Source: Arctopsyche grandis (taxonomy: Eukaryota > Arthropoda > Insecta > Trichoptera > Hydropsychidae). Taken from it: a stretch of 64,000 bases of DNA. The notes beneath the pieces are model-generated. The model was not told the DNA's origin. It worked only from the letters and a program-made list of their open reading frames with translations, and searched no databases. Positions within the stretch are counted from its first letter, which is position 1. Each line of letters begins with the position of its first letter. The stretch is from the NCBI RefSeq assembly GCF_051622035.1, contig NC_135365.1, positions 2,656,501-2,720,500 on the forward strand. The letters are read 5' to 3'. A program made the position numbers and the translations under genes. Positions 57,036 through 64,000 of this stretch are shown here, in pieces.

Positions 57036-57825
57036 CAATCATGGACGCACATTTACGTCTCAAAAATCAAAATCAAGTGATTTTAGTAAATGTATACAAT
57101 TTTGGAGCTTTTTGCACATTTGGGTCGTCGTCGCAAGTGACAACCCATATGTAATATTTAATATTGGGCCGAATAGTAGATATGAACATACATATGTAAA
57201 TATAATCCGTACATCAATAAGCTACATATAAACACAAAAACTTGAACGTTTCTTTAGACATGTGTCACATCTTTTGGGTTTTATGAATGCTAATGAAAGA
57301 TGGTAGGATTTGTGCGTTTTCTTTTTACCCGATAAACAGCCTACTTTTCCGTAAATGAAAAATAAAACGGAATAAATCGCGCTAACGAAGCAACAGTCGA
57401 CTTTGCAAAGTAATATATGTAATATAATATGTGAATAACTATCGGAGCGTGAAATAGTTAAAAAGACGAACGCTGAAGCTCGCACTAAGTAAACCTGTAA
57501 ATAATCCGATGATAGTAGACACGTCAGCGCTTCTCAAACTGCATCTTCGATCTGTATACTTACATTTATATCGGGGATTCTTAACCTTTTAAAGTATTAA
57601 CATTCTAAGCGAGGGAGTGAGTCTTAACCTGATGTGAAACGTAACGCTTTAATCTTGTGAGTCACAGTGGCGACACCTGTTGCTTATTTTGTAGAGCTCA
57701 ACAACTTGCCTCTGACATTTCGCTGCGCATTACGCATTACATTTGGTGTCGCTCATGTCCTTCTAGATTTGCAACTTGAAACTTAATAAGTGACCTTCCA
57801 CAAACTCGTTTATTAAAAGCAGCGT
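57036..57825. other. Intergenic, no gene seen
   Basis: No supported exon or recognisable repeat end. Confidence 0.45.
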
Positions 57826-58570
57826 GGTCTAGTGGTGAGTGTTGTATTCTTTCGTGCAAGGTGTCACGGGTTCGATTCGCACTAGAGTCTCGTTGTTGGC
57901 CAGACCTTGGTCGATCTTTTCTTATCAGAATTTGCCAATTTTTCTGATTTTAGCTAACCCCCGTTTGTCGGTAAAATATCAATGCGATCTAAAGAGTGGA
58001 AGTGGTTCGAAATCAGATTTTTGACGGGCAGGAATTTCATGGAACTAATTTATGTACATATATGCTAACCAGCAGCGCGGACTAGAGGTTAGCATATTAT
58101 GCTTTTGAATGGAGTGATCACGGTTCGATTCCCACTAGTATCTGTTGGCCAGACCTTAGTGTGTGACTTCAGGACAATCGTTTCTTATCAAAGTTTGCCA
58201 ATTTTTATGATTTTCATTGAAACGGTTCCTTTAAAATTGGCATCTTCTTTCCTATCTCTCTTGCTAATCTCAAGTATTCAGCGTCTTGAGGTTCGCCAAT
58301 TTATATAATAAAATGCTTCAAAAATTTCTCCATAGACGTCAGAGTGGATGCTTTTTGTATGAATTCGCATTGTATAAAATGCTTGTATTGATTGTATCAT
58401 TGTATTGTGTCGGTATGAATACAATTGCCGCTTTGGAGCGATCTGTAAAGGCGAGTATAGTTCGATTGAAATAAAATAATAAAATAAAAAAAATATATAC
58501 CAGGAAGGCCTAACAGGTAAACCCCAATGCGCCTTCCTAGCGAAATACAAACATCGATAAACAATTATAT
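57826..58570. mobile_element. Cluster of three SINE copies
   Basis: Plus-strand 57826-57960 (head GCAGCGTGGTCTAGTGGTGA, B-box GGTTCGATTC, 3' part lost). Plus-strand 58071-58492 (head GCAGCGCGGACTAGAGGTTA, tail with loop-like GCTTTGGAGCGATCTGTAAA and AATAAAATAA end). Minus-strand tail fragment 58498-58570 with S1 hairpin at 58500-58540. The second and third abut tail to tail. Confidence 0.7.
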
Positions 58571-58593
58571 TTATATATATTTATAACTAGTTA

Positions 58594-58810
58594 TATTTAT
58601 ATTTTTTACCTGGCTTCGCTCAGTATTTGTAATATAAACAGCTTAAATATTAATTTATTTTTTTATTAAATTTATTTGAATCGAAAAAAATATAATATTC
58701 AACCAATTGTATTATCGTCATAGAAATTTTGTTTTGTTTACGAAGTTCCCAACCAAAGATACTTACATACATACATATGTATATATAAAGTCTCTTTTTA
58801 AATTATATAT
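58594..58810 (+). repeat. Repeat C copy
   Basis: CTGGCTTCGCTCAGTATTTG through AAAGTCTCTTTTTAAATTAT, the same order of blocks as at 62906. Confidence 0.55.
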
Positions 58811-58974
58811 TAGATAGTATCACAGATACATATATGGACAAATTCAATAATAAACATTTAAAAAAATATATAAAATTTTTGTTAGCATATGCATGTATAT
58901 ATCGGCAAATTGGACATGCTAAAAATTTTGCGAGAGACACGAAAAGTTGTCAAAATGGTGGAGCAGTTTCAAGG

Positions 58975-59105
58975 AAATCAGAAAAATGGACAAACCCTGA
59001 TAGGAAACGATCGACCTGGAGTCACAAATCCAAAATTTAGCCAGTAACATCGGGTCAGGAACTGAACTCATAACCACTGAGTTGAAAGCATTACACGCTG
59101 ACCAC
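58975..59105 (-). mobile_element. SINE 5' half
   Basis: Core GGAAACGATCGACCTGGAGT and a degenerate tRNA-like head to about 59105. Confidence 0.55.
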
Positions 59106-59649
59106 AAAAACTTTTATCGTTTAATTGAAGTTGGTTTTTCTATGCATAGAGATCCTTCAAACCTTTCTATGGATCCCCAAAAAAGTCCGTGGGCCGTCGG
59201 TTATGAACCCCTGGTTTAGATTATACATATGTGTATGGATTTGTATTATGCTATTGAATATTTTTGAGTGGGTGTTGCCAGTTTTATATCGGATGAAAAG
59301 CGGCGCGAATCACAACACTCCGATATGCAAATGACACGCGCGGATTCAATAGAACGTATTATTATTGTCTTTTTTTATTTTTTATTGTGTGTTCGATTCG
59401 CATTTATCAAAATTTATTTTTATAAATATTTATGACAGTGTGAGTTATGGGTCTAATGATAAAATTGAATTTTGTGTGTACAAAAGTATGTTAATTGGTA
59501 TTATGTAATGGTTTCTTGCACTATACTTGTTGTCGATTTCAATAATTTGGTTATGCACATCGTAGCTTTTTTTAAGCATGGTATTTAGAAGCTTAGCTTT
59601 TCCGTTTTTTTCTTATTAAATATTTGGAAATTAATTTTCCGTCATTAAA
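59106..59649. other. Intergenic, no gene seen
   Basis: AT-rich, nothing recognised. Confidence 0.45.
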
Positions 59650-59898
59650 TTTGTCGCCGACATAAGCGCGCAGATATAAGCGCGCCGATATAAGCGCGCC
59701 GACATAAGCGCGCCGACATAAGCGTGCCGACATAAGCGCGCCGATACAATCGCGCCGATATAAGCGCTTCGACATAAGTGCGTCGACATAAGCGCGCCGA
59801 CATAAGCGCGCTGATATAAGTGCGCCGACATAGCACCCCGACATAAGCGCGCCGAAATAAGCGCACCGACATAAGCGCGCCGACATAAGCGCGTAATA
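59650..59898 (+). repeat. 14-bp GC-rich minisatellite, about 17 copies
   Basis: Unit GACATAAGCGCGCC with variants. Because 14 is not a multiple of 3 and the unit has no minus-strand stop, all three minus frames stay open across the array, giving Arg/Ala/Leu repeats of 14 residues. I regard these ORFs as artefacts. Confidence 0.85.
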
Positions 59899-60530
59899 TT
59901 TATAATAGAACTGTGGCTTATAGCAATTCTCCCATTCCTCGTGGCCTTCGTTTCTTATATTCACTGGATGGTGTCATTGACATTTGTCACATCTCTCGTC
60001 ATTTTCTGCACCACTTCCTCGGTAACGGAGGTCGCGACCGATTGGAACAGTTGAGTTAGTTCGATCAGTAAATAATTTTTAGGTCATGTTTATTTATTTT
60101 TCTCTATTTCTTTTCTTCTATTTATGTATTTTTACTTGTATTTTCATGTACTTTTTTCCATTATAAATCTGTTTAGCGCACACGTCGCTTTGGAGCAATC
60201 TGTTAGACGAGTGTGCTTGATTAATTGATGTACAATAAAATAAAATTTAATGAAGTAAATGAGGATTTATTCCCATGTATTTTTTACAAGATTTTTATAA
60301 GTTTCACTTTGTTCAAAAATAAGTGGCCCCTTCCTAAACTCTTCCTATCGCTTTGAAACTTTGCCATTTTTCGAGGGTTGGTCCCCGATAGAGATTTCAA
60401 TTGTTTCATTTTGACAGAAATTAAAGTTTTATTTTGATATGTATAGATTTATTTACAATCCGTTTATTTTCTCGGTTTGCGGTTATCGCCCCCAAGAGAA
60501 ATGTTTTTACATTTATTTCAATATAATTTT
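59899..60530. other. Intergenic with a degenerate S2-type tail
   Basis: An eroded S2 hairpin with loop GCTTTGGAGCAATCTGTTA lies at about 60178-60216, followed by AATAAAATAAAA. No gene. Confidence 0.45.
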
Positions 60531-61795
60531 TACATTTCTCTGGTGCTACCCCTAAAATTGTATGTAGAATGCGGGCGATCGCCATGACACTTTAGAAACT
60601 GTCAAACTACGATGTTAATTGAACAATGTGTTACTAATTTACTTATAAAAATGTATCCCATGTTGTTTATTGTGTGTTTTTGAATGCATTGTGCAATTAA
60701 TTTTTAACGATGCACTTGCCCATCTTGCGAGTAATATAAACAAACAGAGAAGTTTTTATCGGACATATATTTACATATATGTACGTCGAGCACCAAGCAT
60801 CAAATACGACTGACGCCAAAATAATTTTTACATTTCTCTGGTGCCACCCCTGAAATTTTATGTAGAATGCGGGCGATCGCCATGACACTTTTAAAAACTG
60901 TCAAACTACGATGTTAATTGAACAATGTGTTACTAATTTACTTATAAAAATGTATCCCATGTTTATTGTGTGTTTTTGAATGCATTGTGCAATTTTTAAC
61001 GATGCACTTGCCCATCTTGCGAGTAATATAAACAAACAGAGAAGTTTTTATCGGACATATATTTACATATATGTACGTCGAGCACCAAGCATCAAATACG
61101 ACTGACGCCAAAATAATTGTTACATTTCTCTGGTGCCACCCCTAAAATTTTATGTAGAATGCGGGCGATCGCCATGACACTTTTAAAAACTGTCAAACTA
61201 CGATGTTAATTGAACAATGTGTTACTAATTTACTTATAAAAATGTATCCCATGTTTATTGTGTGTTTTTGAATGCATTGTGCAATTTTTAACGATGCACT
61301 TGCCCATCTTGCGAGTAATATAAACAAACAGAGAAGTTTTTATCGGACATATATTTACATATATGTACGTCGAGCACCAAGCATCAAATACGACTGACGC
61401 CAAAATAATTGTTACATTTCTCTGGTGCCACCCCTAAAATTTTATGTAGAATGCGGGCGATCGCCATGACACTTTTAAAAACTGTCAAACTACGATGTTA
61501 ATTGAACAATGTGTTACTAATTTACTTATAAAAATGTATCCCATGTTTATTGTGTGTTTTTGAATGCATTGTGCAATTTTTAACGATGCACTTGCCCATC
61601 TTGCGAGTAATATAAACAAACAGAGAAGTTTTTATCGGACATATATTTACATATATGTACGTCGAGCACCAAGCATCAAATACGACTGACGCCAAAATAA
61701 TTGTTACATTTCTCTGGTGCCACCCCTAAAATTTTATGTAGAATGCGGCCGATCACCATGACACTTTTGAAAACTATCAATCTACGATGTTAATT
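60531..61795 (+). repeat. 292-bp satellite array
   Basis: Unit starts TACATTTCTCTGGTGCCACC at 60531, 60829, 61121, 61413 and 61705: four full units (298, 292, 292, 292 bp) and a partial. The last three are nearly identical. Each has GGGCGATCGCCATGACAC with a GGCGATCGCC palindrome. The left boundary GAGAAATGT and right ACATTTCTCT are inverted, as in the TIR element at 29719. Confidence 0.9.
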
Positions 61796-62905
61796 GACTA
61801 ATATTCGCGATTTTCATGGAAAAAATTGTCTTTTGCGCGATTGCAATGTGCGTAATAATCCAATTACCCTCTCACATATGTATGTACCTTTCATGATACA
61901 GGTTCAGCACCACCTACAAACACGTGCACAATCTTCACGTATGCACTTTGACAAGCTCTGAATATCACGATTGACACATTCAGTCCATTACACCTGATCT
62001 CGCGAGTATTCTCACGTTTTCCTAAAATCATACTCGTGGATATCAACGACTCCAATTTTCAGTCACGAACTGGAGCCGAAAATGTTCCAATCCGTTTACC
62101 GTTAAGTGTCGACCTTCGGGGTCAAGGTTTTCGCTTCACGAAAACATTCCTTATATTTAGATGACCCTCGGGTTCACGAAAACGTTACACGGGTATGGGT
62201 AGTTGTGTACAGGTGTGTACAGGTGTCTCGTTTGTCGAGAGTTCATCGCGCGTATATTGTGTACGTGAGTGCTATTATGTATGGGTGTTTAATATTAAGC
62301 ACACGATATTCGTGACCCTTTCTCAACGTGTGGGCCGCGCGAGGGGTCCGCCTAATGAAAGAGGTCGTTCGTATCCGAGCCTCACCTGTAATTTCGTGAA
62401 ATAAATTAAAACGAAATCGAAAATGCTCACTTTCGAATGATGGAAATTCGATGGTTCAAGGGTTCAGAAGGTGAGACAAAAGGGATCGTCGAGTGTGCGA
62501 GGTCGTGCGATTTCCCACGTTTTGTTTGTTTCGTGGAAAAATTTTATGAGTGTTTGTTTTTGGTCTCGGGAGGTTAGGATAGGTTAGGTTTGTTAATTCG
62601 TTTTATTTTTATGTTACAAATTACTATTTAACCATTTTTTAGCGAATTTTAAAATCGAGCTTTCGACCATAAATATACTTATACTACTGTTATCCCATGA
62701 GCTGACTTCGATTGAAAAGATTGCTATTCAATATGGATATTTTCAACCTGCAATGATATGCAAATTTGGTCGAAGCATTATTGAATTGATTTTTTTAGTT
62801 TCTTAAATTTATTTATTTACATATTTACCACAGTAACATTACAGAATACAGAATACAAATACTATATTTAAGAATATAGACATATAAGCATAATACAAAT
62901 AATAT
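61796..62905. other. Non-repetitive, GC-richer region; possible promoter
   Basis: After a MITE E remnant (about 61798-61873) the stretch 61900-62600 is not obviously repetitive. It has CpG-rich parts (62225-62400), a GGTTCAGAAG|GTGAGA donor-like site near 62462-62477 and a GGTTAGGATAGGTTAGG motif at about 62571. It may be the 5' region of a gene outside the window; no coding exon identified. Confidence 0.35.
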
Positions 62906-63140
62906 ATACTAGTGGATTTACCCGGCTTTGCTCGGTATTTGTAATGCAATTTGTAATATAAACCGCTTAAACATGCTTAATCTAATAGTAAACATTCATT
63001 TTTTTTTTTTATTAAATTTATTTGAATCGAAAAAAAAAATATTCTACGATCGTCATAGAAACTTTGATTTGTTTTCGATGCCCCCAACAAACCTTACATA
63101 GTTACAAAGTATTTTTCGAAGTTATATATTAGATAAGAAG
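62906..63140 (+). repeat. Repeat C, longest clear copy
   Basis: Starts ACTAGTGGATTTACCCGGCT, then TAATATAAACCGCTTAAACA, an A-run with TTTGAATCGAAAAAAA, CGTCATAGAAACTTTGATTT, ending near TTTTTCGAAGTTATATATTA. It recurs at least five times in the window; class unknown. Confidence 0.6.
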
Positions 63141-63202
63141 AGAGACATATAAGCATTATACAAATACTACATATACGAATTAGCGAGACATATACATATG
63201 TA

Positions 63203-63594
63203 GGTGGGTGGAGGATCCATGTAAAAGGCCAACAGTCGTATCACAGCATTTATTGATGATTATGGAGATACACGTATTGCCAGTACTCAGTCCAGAATGA
63301 CATGATATCGCCTACGTACCGCCTTATAAAGGGTAGATCTCTCAGGACGCCTAATCTGTTTACCTGTTGTATAGTCACGTATTCGGATATGTGTTTCCAC
63401 GACATTGGGTCTCCCCGTACCGGTTCTGAGAAATAACTAATAACGGTCATAGTTTAGCCTAAATGCACTTAGAGTCCAGATATAATCCTGGAAGTAAGTG
63501 CAAGCACTTACATAGTTAATCCGATAACAGATAACCCTTGAACGGTCACATAGTCTCTGGGATTCTATTCGCTTAATCCGTGGTGTACGTAACA
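63203..63594 (-). mobile_element. Solo LTR, inverse copy
   Basis: Minus-strand relative of 55247-55657. Its 5' end TGTTACGTACACC is intact at 63594; its 3' end is eroded around 63203. Confidence 0.75.
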
Positions 63595-63604
63595 ATATCA
63601 TATT

Positions 63605-64000
63605 CAAATAGTGGTGACATGGTGAGTAGGATGGTTTTGCCAATTTGATGGATACATTGGAAAAACTCTGATAGGAAACGATCGATCTGGAGTCACAAAT
63701 ATCCAAGTCTTACCAGCGGCATTTAGATTAAACCCAGAATAAATTCTTTTCAATTGAGGTCAGCTCACGGAAACAATGCAGCATTTTACGAGACACTGAA
63801 AAACTCGCAAATTAACGAGACATCTATGAATTGATGTACATACATTTTATTGTACATTAATCATACTCAAATAGTGGTGACATAGTAGGTAGGAAGGATT
63901 TTAGCCAATTTTTAATCGGGTACCGTTTCAACAATGAAATCAGAGAAAATTGGCAAACTCTGATAGGGAACGATCGACCTGGAGGCACAAATATCCAGAT
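63605..64000 (-). mobile_element. Two SINE fragments, second runs off the window
   Basis: 63605-63725 and 63775-64000 both carry GAAACGATCGA(T/C)CTGGAG and GTGACAT(G/A)GT(G/A)(A/G)GTAGGA(T/A)GG blocks. The second matches the body of the SINE at 8575 in reverse. Confidence 0.65.

Noticed and set aside
59593-59964. Three overlapping minus-strand ORFs with ARLCRRAYVGAL-like repeats
   Set aside because: Produced by a 14-bp minisatellite that lacks stops in every minus frame; no start context or domain.
62567-62594. Interstitial telomere repeat (TTAGG)n
   Set aside because: Only two or three imperfect units; too short to support.

Overview
This is an AT-rich animal nuclear window. It most resembles an insect: short GT-AG introns, several nuclear-encoded mitochondrial and housekeeping genes, TACATA-type microsatellites, an RTE-type retrotransposon with a TGA-repeat tail, and very dense MITEs and tRNA-derived SINEs. 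I cannot name the order or species. There is no bacterial-style operon, CRISPR array or convincing canonical tRNA/rRNA gene.

Genes I can support by conserved residues and matching splice phases: (1) 902-1926, minus, a small secreted six-cysteine prohormone with insulin/relaxin-like layout. (2) 9508-12171, minus, D-2-hydroxyglutarate dehydrogenase, 8 exons, 506 aa. (3) 17918-19496, plus, mitochondrial tryptophanyl-tRNA synthetase, 7 exons, 382 aa. (4) 20395-23816, plus, an unidentified 3-exon gene whose first intron holds an RTE retrotransposon. (5) 25245-27284, plus, a very tight cluster of AROS/RPS19BP1-like, DPM2-like and nicotinamide riboside kinase genes, with only 5 and 21 bases between coding regions, probably one polycistronic transcript. 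From about 28.5 kb to the end I find no complete gene. What is there: a promoter-like first exon (32.9-33.3 kb), an orphan exon resembling the C-terminus of a medium-chain dehydrogenase (42.0 kb) and a few unassigned ORFs.

The rest is a mobile-element landscape. A 358-bp long-TIR MITE with 9-bp target duplications occurs three times, plus once inside a 1,029-bp composite unit that moved as one piece. Three-deep nesting of MITEs sits 74 bp upstream of the D2HGDH start codon. PIF/Harbinger-like (TTA/TAA), hAT-like (8 bp) and TTAA-type MITEs are present. Solo LTRs occur, and a 292-bp satellite array at 60.5 kb appears derived from a TIR element.

The most unusual system is a modular SINE superfamily. 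Copies share a central core but have different tRNA-like heads. They end in a 3' hairpin of fixed geometry (10-bp stem, 20-21-nt loop) whose loop sequence is conserved while the stem is replaced in a base-pair-preserving way between subfamilies. Several SINE tails host further insertions.

All exon coordinates were worked out by eye from splice sites, reading phase and family resemblance; none was checked by alignment software or RNA data.
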